From assembly GCA_028876495.1 (NCBI GenBank), contig JAGWRO010000088.1:1-50788 (forward strand): 50,788 nucleotides of DNA. Direction: 5' to 3'. Position numbers and translations under genes: made by a program. This DNA is from Bacteroidota bacterium. GTDB taxonomy: Bacteria > Bacteroidota > Bacteroidia > Chitinophagales > Chitinophagaceae. This document shows, in pieces, positions 8,472 through 18,169 of this stretch. Position 1 is the stretch's first letter. Every line of letters begins with the position of its first letter. The notes below the pieces were generated by a model. It saw only the letters and a program-made list of their open reading frames with translations. It ran no database searches and was not told the DNA's origin.

Positions 8472-9965
8472 ATGTCAAAAAATATCAGTAAATATCTTCA
8501 TCAGCAAATGGATAAAAAAGCCGGATTTGATCATTCAATAAAACGTACAAAGATTGTGGCAACGGTTGGACCAGCCTGCGATAATTATGACGCCATGGTA
8601 CAACTGGTAAAAGCAGGTGTAAACGTTTTTCGCCTCAATTTTTCTCATGGTACGCATGAAGATAAAGCCAGGATTATTGAAATTATCAGGAAAATCAATG
8701 ATACACTTCCTTTTAATATTGCAATTCTTGCCGATCTTCAAGGACCTAAGTTAAGAGTTGGCGAAATAGAAAATAATGCACTCGAAATTAATCCCGGCGA
8801 TAAATTAACCTTTACTAATAAAAAATGTATTGGCACTAAAAAAGAGATCTACGTTAGCTATCCCGATTTGCATAAAGATGTGATTCCGGGAAACCTGATC
8901 ATGATCGATGATGGTAAACTCGAAGTAGTAGTAACCAACATTCTGCCCAATAACAATGTAGAAGTAACAGTAGTTATTGGAGGAATACTATCTTCAAAAA
9001 AAGGGCTTAATCTTCCAGATACCAAAATCTCTTTACCCGCGCTTACTGATAAAGATTTGAAAGACCTTGATTTTATCATTGATCAAAATGTTGATTGGAT
9101 CGCGCTTTCATTTGTACGCCAGGTAAAAGATATTACTGAACTAAAAGATATTTTAAAGAAAAGAAACAGCACTTCTAAAGTAATTGCCAAGATCGAGAAA
9201 CCCGAAGCCGTTACCAATATACGGGATATCATTATTGAGAGTGACGGGATAATGATTGCGCGTGGAGACCTGGGTGTAGAACTTCCTGTTGAAAAAGTTC
9301 CCCTCATACAAAAAGAAATTATCAGGAAATGTATGCATCGTGCCAAGCCGGTAATTGTTGCTACACAAATGATGGAAAGTATGATAGACAGGGTAAAACC
9401 AAACAGAAGCGAAATAACCGATGTAGCCAACGCTGTTTTGGAAGGTGCCGATGCTTTAATGCTCAGCGGCGAAACTGCTACCGGCAACAATCCTACGCTT
9501 GTAATCCAAACCATGAGCAAAATAATTCTCGAAATAGAAAAAACAGCTTATGATTATAACCGGGATGATATTCTTGCCCCTCAACCACATTCACCTTCTT
9601 TTTTAAGTGATGCTATTTGTTATAGCGCCTGCAAACTCGCGCAGGACGTATCAGCCGACGCACTGATCGGAATGACACAAAGTGGTTATACAGGTTTTAT
9701 GCTAAGCAGTTATCGCCCTAAATCTCTTCTTTATATTTTTAGTAAAGTTCCAAGTCTTATCAACCAGCTGAGTTTAAGTTGGGGAGTTCGTGCTATTTTT
9801 TATGATGAAGAAGAAAGTCTTGATGATATTTTCTATGATCAACTGAATATTTTAAGAGAACGTGGTTTCTTAAAAGCAGGAGATGTGGCGGTGAACACCG
9901 GAAGCACACCGGTTTCATTACATCTGCCCACCAATGTTTTGAAGATCACGAAAGTTACTGAGTAA
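8472..9965 (+). CDS. pyk: Pyruvate kinase
   Basis: This 497-residue enzyme converts phosphoenolpyruvate and ADP to pyruvate and ATP. The N-terminal TKIVATVGPA and RLNFSHG motifs, the active-site IAKIEKPEAV (conserved Lys), MIARGDLGVELP and VATQMMESMI are all present and in the normal order. The C-terminal regulatory domain is complete and ends with the usual GSTPVS region. An N-terminal extension of about 25 residues precedes the catalytic core. It lies 45 bp downstream of pfkA on the same strand, forming a lower/upper glycolysis pair. Confidence 0.96.
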   Translation: MSKNISKYLHQQMDKKAGFDHSIKRTKIVATVGPACDNYDAMVQLVKAGVNVFRLNFSHGTHEDKARIIEIIRKINDTLPFNIAILADLQGPKLRVGEIENNALEINPGDKLTFTNKKCIGTKKEIYVSYPDLHKDVIPGNLIMIDDGKLEVVVTNILPNNNVEVTVVIGGILSSKKGLNLPDTKISLPALTDKDLKDLDFIIDQNVDWIALSFVRQVKDITELKDILKKRNSTSKVIAKIEKPEAVTNIRDIIIESDGIMIARGDLGVELPVEKVPLIQKEIIRKCMHRAKPVIVATQMMESMIDRVKPNRSEITDVANAVLEGADALMLSGETATGNNPTLVIQTMSKIILEIEKTAYDYNRDDILAPQPHSPSFLSDAICYSACKLAQDVSADALIGMTQSGYTGFMLSSYRPKSLLYIFSKVPSLINQLSLSWGVRAIFYDEEESLDDIFYDQLNILRERGFLKAGDVAVNTGSTPVSLHLPTNVLKITKVTE

Positions 9966-10032
9966 AAAATTGCTTATTCCCTTTTCGCATAAAAGAAACA
10001 GGAGATAAATAACTGCAAATAATTTTACTGGC

Positions 10033-10452
10033 TTATCCCCAACTGGCAATGATAACAGCTGCAATAATATTTCCGAGAATATTGTAAAGCCCGTTAATAA
10101 GATGCAACCCTAATGGCCTCTTTTCATAAATATATGAAATGTGAATGGCTGTTGCCGCAAAACAAAGTCCGGTGATAAGCCCAATTTTTACTCCCGACAA
10201 CCAGCCCGATAAATTAAAACGGGTAATAATCAAAGCCAATCCAAAAGAACAAACCAGCATCAGGATGAGAGAGAAAAACATAATTCCGAAAGCTCCTTTT
10301 TTTGCATCAGGAGCATTCATAGCGGCGCTGTTATAAGATTGCCACTTTTTTCCAAATAGAAAAGAGTACCAAATAACGCCAAGAAAAAAATAAGCCAAAC
10401 CGGCTACCAGTAAGGAAAGCCAATTAATGTGTTGTAATACGTCTGTGTTCAT
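10033..10452 (-). CDS. DUF1761 family small membrane protein
   Basis: The 139-residue protein has four hydrophobic segments. The N-terminal INWLSLLVAGLAYFFLGVIWYS block with the G-x-x-W-Y-S turn, followed by a short hydrophilic loop (FGKKWQSYN), is characteristic of DUF1761. No function is established for the family. It is a single gene between pyk and the hydrolase gene, transcribed toward pyk; there are 67 bp between the two stops and no clear hairpin. Confidence 0.8.
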   Translation of the reverse strand: MNTDVLQHINWLSLLVAGLAYFFLGVIWYSFLFGKKWQSYNSAAMNAPDAKKGAFGIMFFSLILMLVCSFGLALIITRFNLSGWLSGVKIGLITGLCFAATAIHISYIYEKRPLGLHLINGLYNILGNIIAAVIIASWG

Positions 10453-10744
10453 AATATTAGGTTTTTGGTAAATGATGTAGAAAATTAAACATATTTTATC
10501 AATTGATAACTAATAAAATTTGCACATTAATCTTTTTTATATAAATATAGAGAGAGTCAATCGAAAAGAATTTAAAGTAACCGAAGAAAAAACAGGTTCT
10601 TATTTTTTATCTGTCCTTTTACTTATTTGCATTCCTTTAAAAACCTTCTTATATAGTAAACAAACCAATAAAACTATTTTCTGTTTGGCAGTAATCCATC
10701 AAATAATCTATTTATCATGTACATTTAATCTTAAATATATTTTA

Positions 10745-12640
10745 ATGAAAAAATATTTCACCCTCCTGCTTTTGATATTATTTTCTATTGCCACCTACGC
10801 CCAAAATGCTGACAGTACATGGATTGTAAATAATTACACCAAAATAGAAAAATACATTCCTATGCGTGATGGAATAAAATTATTTACCTCTATTTATATT
10901 CCAAAAGATAAAACGGAAAAACACCCGATTCTCATTACACGCACGCCTTATTCCTGCGCGCCTTACGGAACAAACCACTTTCGCCCTTTTTGGAACAGTT
11001 ATCAAAAAGCATATTTTAAAGAAGATTACATAATGGTAATACAAGACGTACGGGGAAGATGGATGAGTGAAGGAAATTTTGTAAATGTGAGACCATTTAT
11101 TGCAAACAAAACAGGAAAAGAAATTGATGAAGCAAGTGATACGTATGATGCCATTGATTGGTTGATAAAAAATATTCCGGATAACAATGGAAAGGTGGGG
11201 GTATTTGGAATTTCTTACCCCGGCTTCTATTCAACAATGGCAGCGGCAAGCAACCATCCCGCGCTGAAAGCAGTAAGCCCGCAAGCGCCGGTTACCAACT
11301 GGTTTATCGGTGATGATTTTCATCATAAAGGCGCATTTTTTCAAATGGATGCGTTTGATTTTTATTCTGCTCTCGGCTTTGGATTTGGCGTTCCTCATCC
11401 CAAACCAATTTCAGAAGCGCCTGCTCCTGTGGGTTATCCGGATCATGATAACTATCAATTTTATCTTGAAACCGGTACTCTGAAAAACCTTTCAAAATAC
11501 ATGGGCGATAGCATCAAATTCTGGAACGATTTAATGAATCACCCTAACTATGATGCATGGTGGCAGGCAAGAGATGCAAGAAGGGCTACAAAAAATTTGC
11601 GTCCCGCAATGCTTTGGGTAGGAGGATTATTTGACGCAGAAGATTGCTGGGGTGCATGGAACTCTTACAAAGCTGCTGAAAAAAACAACCCCGGAAAAGC
11701 CTTTAATAAAATTGTGGAAGGGCCCTGGTATCACGAAGAATGGGCCAATAATGATGGAACGCATCACGGAAATATACAATTTGGTTCTAACACAAGTACT
11801 TATTACCAGAAGCATTTTGAGATTCCTTTCTTCAATTATTTTCTAAAGGGAGAAGGCAATATCGATCAGATTGGTGAAGCCAATGTTTTTATTACCGGAG
11901 CCAATCAATGGAAAACTTTTTCAAAATGGCCCCCCGTAAACGAAGAAGATAAAGCAATTTACCTGCAGGAGGGAGGTAAATTAAAATGGTCGAAACCAAC
12001 CGCAGTAAAGAGTTTTAGTGAGTACACCAGTGATCCTGCCAAACCTGTTCCTTACGAAGAATTTGTGCATTTTAACAGGACGAGAACTTACATGACGGAT
12101 GACCAGCGTTTTGCTGCACGCCGGCCAGATGTGCTCGTATTTCAAACCGATACTTTGACTAGCGATGTTACTATAACAGGCGATATCATTGCAGACCTTG
12201 AAACAAGTATATCTACAACAGATGCCGATTTTTTAGTAAAGGTTATTGATGTTTACCCGGAATATGCAGGCTATAATGATGTTGATATTTATGCGGAAAA
12301 GGACCCGGTAAATCCTTACCCGATGGGTGGTTATCAAATGCTGGTTCGTACTGAAATCATGCGCGGAAAATTCAGAAACAGTTTTGAAAAACCCGAACCT
12401 TTTGTTCCCGGAAAAATTACCGAAGTAAAATGGGAACTTCCTGATGTGGCTCATACTTTTCTGAAAGGACATCGGATTATGATACAAATTCAAAGTAGTT
12501 GGTTTCCGTTGGTTGATCGTAACCCACAAAAATTTACCAATATATATCAGGCCAACGAAAGTGATTTTCAGAAGTCCGATATACGCATTTATCATGATAA
12601 AGATCATCTATCAAAAATTACCCTGCCTGTATTGGAGTAA
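10745..12640 (+). CDS. Secreted CocE/NonD family hydrolase (X-Pro dipeptidyl-peptidase S15-like)
   Basis: The chosen ATG at 10745 opens a clean signal peptide (MKKYFTLLLLILFSIATYAQ). The open frame continues upstream to a TTG at 10520, but that part lacks coding character. The mature protein has an alpha/beta hydrolase core with nucleophile motif GISYPG (S157) and the family motif QDVRGRWMSEG. A C-terminal jelly-roll domain typical of CocE/S15 enzymes (HRIMIQIQSSWFP) follows. Length is 631 residues. Related enzymes cleave esters, acylated antibiotics or X-Pro peptides, so the substrate is open. The GH20 gene begins 52 bp after the stop, suggesting co-transcription and a shared extracytoplasmic scavenging role. 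Confidence 0.88.
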   Translation: MKKYFTLLLLILFSIATYAQNADSTWIVNNYTKIEKYIPMRDGIKLFTSIYIPKDKTEKHPILITRTPYSCAPYGTNHFRPFWNSYQKAYFKEDYIMVIQDVRGRWMSEGNFVNVRPFIANKTGKEIDEASDTYDAIDWLIKNIPDNNGKVGVFGISYPGFYSTMAAASNHPALKAVSPQAPVTNWFIGDDFHHKGAFFQMDAFDFYSALGFGFGVPHPKPISEAPAPVGYPDHDNYQFYLETGTLKNLSKYMGDSIKFWNDLMNHPNYDAWWQARDARRATKNLRPAMLWVGGLFDAEDCWGAWNSYKAAEKNNPGKAFNKIVEGPWYHEEWANNDGTHHGNIQFGSNTSTYYQKHFEIPFFNYFLKGEGNIDQIGEANVFITGANQWKTFSKWPPVNEEDKAIYLQEGGKLKWSKPTAVKSFSEYTSDPAKPVPYEEFVHFNRTRTYMTDDQRFAARRPDVLVFQTDTLTSDVTITGDIIADLETSISTTDADFLVKVIDVYPEYAGYNDVDIYAEKDPVNPYPMGGYQMLVRTEIMRGKFRNSFEKPEPFVPGKITEVKWELPDVAHTFLKGHRIMIQIQSSWFPLVDRNPQKFTNIYQANESDFQKSDIRIYHDKDHLSKITLPVLE

Positions 12641-12692
12641 AAACGTATTTTTAATGCTCCTGATAAAACTCTTAAACACTCAATTATTTGCT

Positions 12693-14321
12693 ATGAAAAA
12701 ACTTTTCTTCGTTTTCCTTTCCTTTATTTCTGTAACCACCTTTTGCCAGACAAAAGTGGTAATTGTGCCACAGCCCGTTTCGATGGAAATGCATACGGGT
12801 AATTTTAATTTCAGTACTTCCACCATTATTATTGCTTCAAAAAGCGACATGCATGAAGCAACTATGCTGAATGTTTATCTTAAAAAATTATACGGCTTTA
12901 CGCTGCCGGTAAAAGGCACAGCAAGCGCAACTTCAAAAGAAACTTCTATTGTTTTTTATCTGCTTACTTCCGGAAAAAAAGATGAATATAACCTTGACGT
13001 TAAGTCGAATAAAATAATGATCAGCAGTGCATCAAACGAAGGCCTGTTTTATGGAATGCAAACGCTGCTTCAGCTTTTACCAGAAACAAAAGAATCACTT
13101 TCCAATGGTTTTTTAATTCCGGAACTTTCCATAAAAGATTATCCGCGATTTGCCTACCGCGGGATGCACCTGGATGTGGGCCGTCATTTTTTTGACGTTG
13201 ATTTTGTCAAAAAATATATCGACTACATGGCTTACCTTAAATACAATACTTTCCATTGGCACTTAACAGAAGACCAGGGTTGGAGAATTCAAATAAAAAG
13301 ATATCCTCGTCTAACATCTGTTGGTGCTTACCGCAACGGAACCATCATCGGGCATTATCCGGGTACAGGAAATGACAGCATTCACTATGGCGGATTTTAT
13401 ACACAGGACCAAATTAAAGAGATTGTAAAGTATGCAAAGGATCGTTTCATTACGATCATTCCAGAAATAGAAATGCCGGGACACGCTTCTGCTGCAATTG
13501 CAGCCTATCCTCAATTAAGTTGTTTCCCTAATCAATCTACTGAGATAAAAAACACGACTCCCTGGGCAGGAAGCAGGGTTGGAAAACAAGTGCAACAAAC
13601 ATGGGGTGTCTTTCCGGATGTCTTCTGTCCTTCTGAATACACTTTTAAATTCATCGAAAATGTGCTGGACGAAGTGATGCAATTGTTCCCTTCGAAGTAC
13701 ATACACATCGGTGGAGATGAATGCCCGAAAACCTATTGGAAAAAATCTGCTTTTTGCCAGAAGTTGATCAAAGAAAAAAATCTGAAAGATGAGAATGGTT
13801 TGCAGAGCTATTTTATTCAGCGAATAGAAAAATATGTAAATAATAAGGGAAGAAGAATTATTGGCTGGGACGAAATTTTGGAAGGAGGGCTTGCTCCTAA
13901 TGCAACCGTGATGAGCTGGCGCGGCGAGCAGGGCGGTATTGATGCTGCCGAACAGCATCATAATGTAATTATGACTCCGGGCAAATACGTTTACTTCGAT
14001 CATGCACAGACGAAAAACTCTGACAGTGTAACAATCGGTGGCTATTTACCACTTGATACGGTTTATAATTACCACCCGGTTCCTAAAGAGCTGAACGATT
14101 CTTTAGCTCATTACGTTTTAGGAGCCCAGGCAAATGTGTGGACAGAATACATGTCGAACCCGCAAAAAGTAGAATACATGATCTTCCCCAGGATGAGCGC
14201 ATTGAGCGAAGTGCTTTGGTCGCCGAAAGACAGCAGAAATCTTGATGAATTTAAGCACGAGCTACCGGATATGTATAAACGCTATCAACTTTGGGGTGCG
14301 AATTATTATAAAGGAGACTAA
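12693..14321 (+). CDS. Beta-N-acetylhexosaminidase, glycoside hydrolase family 20
   Basis: The start at ATG 12693 gives a signal peptide (MKKLFFVFLSFISVTTFCQ); an upstream in-frame extension to 12513 overlaps the previous gene and is rejected. Residues about 22-145 form the GH20b domain. The catalytic barrel opens with YRGMHLDVGRHFF and has the family's adjacent Asp-Glu pair in HIGGDECPK (D342, E343), used in substrate-assisted catalysis on N-acetylhexosamines. LTEDQGWR and the late W-T-E-Y motif are also conserved. The 542-residue length is normal. It probably removes terminal GlcNAc or GalNAc from glycans in the periplasm or at the surface. A strong hairpin terminator follows at 14339-14390. 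Confidence 0.93.
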   Translation: MKKLFFVFLSFISVTTFCQTKVVIVPQPVSMEMHTGNFNFSTSTIIIASKSDMHEATMLNVYLKKLYGFTLPVKGTASATSKETSIVFYLLTSGKKDEYNLDVKSNKIMISSASNEGLFYGMQTLLQLLPETKESLSNGFLIPELSIKDYPRFAYRGMHLDVGRHFFDVDFVKKYIDYMAYLKYNTFHWHLTEDQGWRIQIKRYPRLTSVGAYRNGTIIGHYPGTGNDSIHYGGFYTQDQIKEIVKYAKDRFITIIPEIEMPGHASAAIAAYPQLSCFPNQSTEIKNTTPWAGSRVGKQVQQTWGVFPDVFCPSEYTFKFIENVLDEVMQLFPSKYIHIGGDECPKTYWKKSAFCQKLIKEKNLKDENGLQSYFIQRIEKYVNNKGRRIIGWDEILEGGLAPNATVMSWRGEQGGIDAAEQHHNVIMTPGKYVYFDHAQTKNSDSVTIGGYLPLDTVYNYHPVPKELNDSLAHYVLGAQANVWTEYMSNPQKVEYMIFPRMSALSEVLWSPKDSRNLDEFKHELPDMYKRYQLWGANYYKGD

Positions 14322-14338
14322 AAGCCGACGAATATTTT

Positions 14339-14390
14339 CAAATAGCCATGATTGTTACGTTGGGATCAAAATAACAATCATGGCTATTTG
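14339..14390. terminator. Bidirectional hairpin terminator
   Basis: A perfect 19-bp inverted repeat (14339-14357 with 14372-14390, loop of 14 nt) lies between the convergent GH20 and lipoprotein genes. The arms read CAAATAGCCATGATTGTTA and its complement. T-rich sequence follows on the plus side and TGAAAATATT on the minus side, so it can serve both genes. Confidence 0.9.
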
Positions 14391-14409
14391 TTTGTTTACT
14401 GTTGAAAAA

Positions 14410-14829
14410 TTAAGGCTGAATAACTTTTGCGCCAAGCACCCGCAGTCCTACACTGTCTGTTCCTTTGGGTGCAAAATATTTGGTTTTAAAATCCTGTGAT
14501 TCACCTGGATTTAAAATTTCAAAAATTGTTTCTTTATCCGTTTCCAGTAAAGCTTGGGTCTTTGAATAAAATGACAATTTGATATCTACATCTTTAAAAG
14601 TAGCAACAGAAGCTTTATTCACTAACGTTCCCTTGACCACTGTTTGGCCCACAATATTTTTTTTACTGTTTCCTGAAACAGTTATAAAAGCAGCGGGATC
14701 ATTTTCTTCTTTATGGAGAAGCGCTGTTTTCGTCGCGTTATAACTTGCTTTTTCCTTTAAGGTAGTATCAGAATTACACGCAGCCAGAAGCATCGAAAAA
14801 AGGAGTAGGAAAGCAAGGGTTATTCTCAT
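14410..14829 (-). CDS. Small lipoprotein with FxLYD-like domain
   Basis: Starting at the ATG at 14829, the 139-residue protein has a lipoprotein signal peptide with lipobox LAAC, so it is probably anchored by Cys19. A longer frame from 14874 would put 15 polar residues before the signal and is less likely. The C-terminal half (VKGTLVNKASVATFKDVDIKLSFYSK... LNPGES... VGLRVLGAKV) resembles the FxLYD fold that binds or scaffolds at the cell surface. No specific function can be assigned. It is downstream of anmK on the same strand (77 bp gap). Confidence 0.7.
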   Translation of the reverse strand: MRITLAFLLLFSMLLAACNSDTTLKEKASYNATKTALLHKEENDPAAFITVSGNSKKNIVGQTVVKGTLVNKASVATFKDVDIKLSFYSKTQALLETDKETIFEILNPGESQDFKTKYFAPKGTDSVGLRVLGAKVIQP

Positions 14830-14906
14830 AAAGGATTTATTTAAAAACTGAAAATAGTTAAAATATCCGGACACGAATTCTTAAATATTATTTTTTAAAA
14901 GTTAAA

Positions 14907-16031
14907 TCAAGCCTCTGTTCCCAGCCACAAAGCGCCGCCAATACTATTTCTTAACGCTCCTGTAACCGATGCTAAAACGGTATACTGTTCGCGCCAGCGA
15001 AGCGTACCCAGCAAAGCCATAATTAAAGCTTCTTTATAAATTACCACTTCATCTTCAGGAATAAAAACTTCAAAATTTATTTCCTGCAAATGCGCTTCAA
15101 TTCTTGAGATCAAATACTTATTGAAAGCGCCGCCTCCGGTTACCATCAATTTCTGCAATTGGGTATTAGTAAACGAAGAAATAAGCGCATTTTTTATTTG
15201 CACGGCAATGTGTTCAACAAAAGTGCAAAGAGTGTCTTCGGTTGAAAGATTAAATTCTTTTATCAAAGGATAAATGATATCTGTTCCAAAACTGTTCGCC
15301 AAAGATTTTGGATGAGGAAGCGAATAATATTCAAGAGTATTTAATTTTTGCAAAAGATCTTCATTTACATTCCCCCAGGCAGCCATATTCCCATCTTCAT
15401 CATAAGCAAGATTTTTTTCTGAAGCAAGCATATTTAAAACACGGTTGGCAGCGCAAATATCAAAAGCAATTATTTCATTTTGATCAGAATAAGAATTTGA
15501 ATTATTGGTTGCTTTACTATCTATGGAAACATTGGCGATGCCACCGATATTTAAAAAATAATGATAATCAGGAAATAGTAACCTCTCTCCCATGGGTACT
15601 ATCGGCGCACCTTGGCCGCCAAAAGCTACATCCATCGAACGCAAATCACTTACTACCGGGAGTTGCGTTACCGCGGCAATGGCTGCACCATCACCCAATT
15701 GATGCGTCATTTTCTTTTCCGGGATATGAAAAGTAGTATGCCCGTGAGAGGCAATTAAATTCACTTTATGATGCAGCCTGAATTGTTCAATAAAATCATT
15801 CACTTTTTCTCCAACAAATCTTCCGTAATCCGTATGTAATAGCTGATAATCAAAAGCAGGGAGATGGATTGCATTTTGTAATCTTTCGGTCCACTTATTA
15901 TCATATTCTATACACGAAGCGCAATTAATTTTATAATCCCATTTTCCTGCTGTTTCAGAAAATTCCACAAACGAAATATCAAGTCCATCAAGAGAACTGC
16001 CGCTCATTAATCCTATCACATTATAGATCAT
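14907..16031 (-). CDS. anmK: Anhydro-N-acetylmuramic acid kinase
   Basis: The 374-residue ASKHA-fold kinase phosphorylates and opens 1,6-anhydroMurNAc to MurNAc-6-P during peptidoglycan recycling. Hallmarks are the N-terminal GLMSGSSLDGLDI phosphate loop, GDGAAIA, the FGGQGAPIVP block, LNIGGIANVS and the adenosine motif MVTGGGAFN. Length matches the family (about 370). It is divergent from upp with a 92 bp intergenic region, and the FxLYD lipoprotein gene is downstream. Its presence implies recycling of wall fragments, which fits the NagB fusion and GH20 enzymes nearby, although they are not in one operon. Confidence 0.95.
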   Translation of the reverse strand: MIYNVIGLMSGSSLDGLDISFVEFSETAGKWDYKINCASCIEYDNKWTERLQNAIHLPAFDYQLLHTDYGRFVGEKVNDFIEQFRLHHKVNLIASHGHTTFHIPEKKMTHQLGDGAAIAAVTQLPVVSDLRSMDVAFGGQGAPIVPMGERLLFPDYHYFLNIGGIANVSIDSKATNNSNSYSDQNEIIAFDICAANRVLNMLASEKNLAYDEDGNMAAWGNVNEDLLQKLNTLEYYSLPHPKSLANSFGTDIIYPLIKEFNLSTEDTLCTFVEHIAVQIKNALISSFTNTQLQKLMVTGGGAFNKYLISRIEAHLQEINFEVFIPEDEVVIYKEALIMALLGTLRWREQYTVLASVTGALRNSIGGALWLGTEA

Positions 16032-16094
16032 AAAAGAATTATTATCTTTTTAATTTTTAGATTGGTTCAAATTTATAACTTTAAATTTTCCGCT

Positions 16095-16102
16095 TATCTT
16101 TA
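16095..16102 (+). promoter_or_regulatory. Putative -7 element (TATCTTTA) of upp
   Basis: TATCTTTA differs from TAnnTTTG at the last base only. The same 12-mer CTTATCTTTAAG occurs before porP at almost the same distance from the start (22 versus 23 bp), which supports it as a promoter box. Confidence 0.5.
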
Positions 16103-16123
16103 AGCTACTTTAAAACAGCAAAA

Positions 16124-16774
16124 ATGGTAAAAAATCTTAGCGACAATCATTCTTTAGTTACCAACTGGATAAACGAACTGAGAGACGTGGAAGTACAGAA
16201 CGACAGAATGCGTTTTAGAAAGAATCTTGAAAGAATTGGTGAAGTTTGCGCGTATGAGATCAGCAAAACGTTACCATGGGTTGAAAAAGAAGTAACCACT
16301 CCTTTAGGCACATCAATTTGCAAAGTGCTTAAAACACAGCCGGTTCTCGCTACCATTCTTCGTGCCGGTTTACCGATGCACACCGGTCTATTGAACTATT
16401 TCGATAAAGCTGATAATGCTTTCATAAGCGCTTACCGCAAACATCATTCAGATGGAAGTTTTGAAATAAGCCTCGATTATATTAGCTGTCCTGAAATGGA
16501 AAACCGCGTGGTTATTATTTCTGATCCGATGCTGGCGACCGGCGCCTCTTTGGTAAAAGCCATGCAGTTTATAAGAGAAGCCGGTAATCCTTCTGAAATT
16601 CATATTGCTTGCGCACTTGCCTGCACAGTTGGTCTCGAATATGTTCAACGCGCTGAACCCAAAGCGACGATATGGTGTGGCGATATTGATGATGAATTAA
16701 CGGCTAAGGGATATATAGTTCCGGGGCTTGGAGATGCCGGAGATCTTGCCTTTGGTGTAAAAGTTCAAGTGTAA
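16124..16774 (+). CDS. upp: Uracil phosphoribosyltransferase
   Basis: This 216-residue enzyme makes UMP from uracil and PRPP in pyrimidine salvage. The PRPP-binding loop reads VIISDPMLATGASL and the C-terminal uracil-binding block is YIVPGLGDAGDLAFG, close to the canonical GLGDAGDR-type ending. TILRAGLPMHTGL is the conserved diphosphate region. The length is normal for the family (about 208-217). It is divergent from anmK and appears to be a single gene with its own promoter. Confidence 0.94.
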   Translation: MVKNLSDNHSLVTNWINELRDVEVQNDRMRFRKNLERIGEVCAYEISKTLPWVEKEVTTPLGTSICKVLKTQPVLATILRAGLPMHTGLLNYFDKADNAFISAYRKHHSDGSFEISLDYISCPEMENRVVIISDPMLATGASLVKAMQFIREAGNPSEIHIACALACTVGLEYVQRAEPKATIWCGDIDDELTAKGYIVPGLGDAGDLAFGVKVQV

Positions 16775-16840
16775 TAATAAAAATTAATCTCCTTTTAAAT
16801 AAAGATTAAAATTATCTGATATTAACTCAAAACGTTAACT

Positions 16841-16848
16841 TATCTTTA
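16841..16848 (+). promoter_or_regulatory. Putative -7 element (TATCTTTA) of porP/sprF gene
   Basis: Same TATCTTTA box as before upp, inside a shared 12-mer, 23 bp before the ATG at 16871. Confidence 0.45.
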
Positions 16849-16870
16849 AGTATCTGAACTCTTTTAAAAA

Positions 16871-17878
16871 ATGAAAAAGACCTTTGTTTTTTTATACCTG
16901 TTTTTGAGCCTGTCTATTTTTGTTGCTGCACAAGATCCACACTTCTCGCAATTTTTTGCATCGCCGCTCACATTAAATCCTGCGTTCACCGGAAAGTTTG
17001 ATGGTACTCTGCGTGTGGCCGGAAACTACCGGAATCAATGGCCGGCATTTAATAATGCATATACCACTTCTACCTTGAGTGTTGATTTTGATATTTTAAA
17101 AGATAAACTTCCTGATTATGACCGTTGGGGAATTGGCATATTAGCACTCACCGACAGGGCAGGTAGCGGAGTTTTGACGAACAACTATCTGGGCATTTCC
17201 ACCTCCTATCAGAAATCACTGGATGAAGATGGGTTTAAACAATTGGGAATTGGTTTCCAGGGTACCTACGGACAAAAAAGACTGGACAGAAGTAAACTGG
17301 TATTTGAAGACCAATTAACGCCTTTTGGTTTTACCGGAGTTACACAGGAAACTTTTGTCAATAATAACCTCAACATAAACTACCTTGATGTAAATGCCGG
17401 TTTATTATATTCTATGTCAACTGATGAATCGAATAATTTTTATGTTGGCGCTTCAATGTATCATATCAACAGGCCAAGCCAAAGTTTTCAGGGTGCAACC
17501 TGGAATATAGCAACCAGAACAACTGTTAGTGCAGGTGGGTATTTTCCGGTCTCTGATATACTGACTTTACATACCAGCGGCATTTATCAATACCAGAATA
17601 AATCTTCCGAGACAGTTTTCGGTGGTGCGTTGGCGGCGGTAATTGACAGCAAATCGCAAGAACCATCCAATGTGTATGGCGGATTGTGGTACCGCTTAAA
17701 CGATGCTATCATTCCTTATGTAGGACTGGAATTTGCGGGATTACGAATCGGTGCGACCTACGATATTAATGTTTCCAGCTTAAAAGCCGGTTCACAAAGC
17801 CGCGGTGGAATGGAACTCTCACTTATCTATATAAAAAAACCTGCAGGTTTTAAGGGAATTCCTTGCCCGAAGTTTTAA
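16871..17878 (+). CDS. PorP/SprF family type IX secretion membrane protein
   Basis: The 335-residue protein begins with a signal peptide ending AAQ, then the diagnostic DPHFSQFFASPLTLNPAFTG motif of the PorP/SprF family. The rest is an outer-membrane beta-barrel with alternating strands, ending in KPAGFKGIPCPKF as usual for the family. PorP/SprF proteins are partners of the type IX secretion/gliding machinery and often act with one large secreted adhesin encoded beside them. Here no adhesin gene is adjacent, so this may be an orphan paralogue rather than the core T9SS component. Confidence 0.92.
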   Translation: MKKTFVFLYLFLSLSIFVAAQDPHFSQFFASPLTLNPAFTGKFDGTLRVAGNYRNQWPAFNNAYTTSTLSVDFDILKDKLPDYDRWGIGILALTDRAGSGVLTNNYLGISTSYQKSLDEDGFKQLGIGFQGTYGQKRLDRSKLVFEDQLTPFGFTGVTQETFVNNNLNINYLDVNAGLLYSMSTDESNNFYVGASMYHINRPSQSFQGATWNIATRTTVSAGGYFPVSDILTLHTSGIYQYQNKSSETVFGGALAAVIDSKSQEPSNVYGGLWYRLNDAIIPYVGLEFAGLRIGATYDINVSSLKAGSQSRGGMELSLIYIKKPAGFKGIPCPKF

Positions 17879-17933
17879 GACAATCACTTATCTGTAATAT
17901 CCTGATTCTCAATAAAAGTTCGATTTTAGCAAT

Positions 17934-17965
17934 AAAAAAATGCTTCTCACGCAAATGAGAAGCAT
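17934..17965 (-). terminator. Rho-independent terminator of tRNA-Glu
   Basis: On the minus strand a perfect 10-bp stem (17940-17949 with 17956-17965, 6-nt loop) is followed by seven T residues (complement of 17934-17940). It is 8 bp beyond the tRNA 3' end. Confidence 0.85.
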
Positions 17966-17973
17966 CGATTGTG

Positions 17974-18045
17974 TAGCACGTACGGGATTCGAACCCGTGA
18001 TTCCTCCGTGAAAGGGAGGCGTCTTAACCCCTTGACCAACGCGCC
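17974..18045 (-). tRNA. tRNA-Glu (anticodon TTC)
   Basis: The minus strand folds as a cloverleaf. The acceptor GGCGCGT pairs with ACGTGCT, the anticodon arm CCTCC/GGAGG encloses loop CTTTCAC (anticodon TTC), and the T arm is ACGGG-TTCGAAT-CCCGT, with discriminator A. The 3' CCA is not encoded. Confidence 0.95.
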
Positions 18046-18169
18046 AGTTTTTGCTAAGGGACGGCAAAGATAATCTTAGGCTCTTTTGCTGCCAAATAAT
18101 TTTCATTCTTTCACAGAATTAAAATAAAATGTCCTTATATTTCAGTTAAATAATTAATAGCTACTCAAC

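Noticed and set aside
9083-9520. 145-codon antisense frame inside pyk
   Set aside because: It is a shadow of strongly conserved pyruvate kinase sequence.
10520-10744. 75-codon N-terminal extension of the CocE-type hydrolase from a TTG
   Set aside because: The true signal peptide starts at 10745, and the extension has low-complexity non-coding composition.
15308-15736. 142-codon frame opposite anmK
   Set aside because: Its His/Leu-rich composition is a by-product of the anmK reading frame.
16784-16809. Possible terminator after upp
   Set aside because: The 7-bp stem is entirely A/T rich apart from one C-G pair, with a 12-nt loop; too weak to call.
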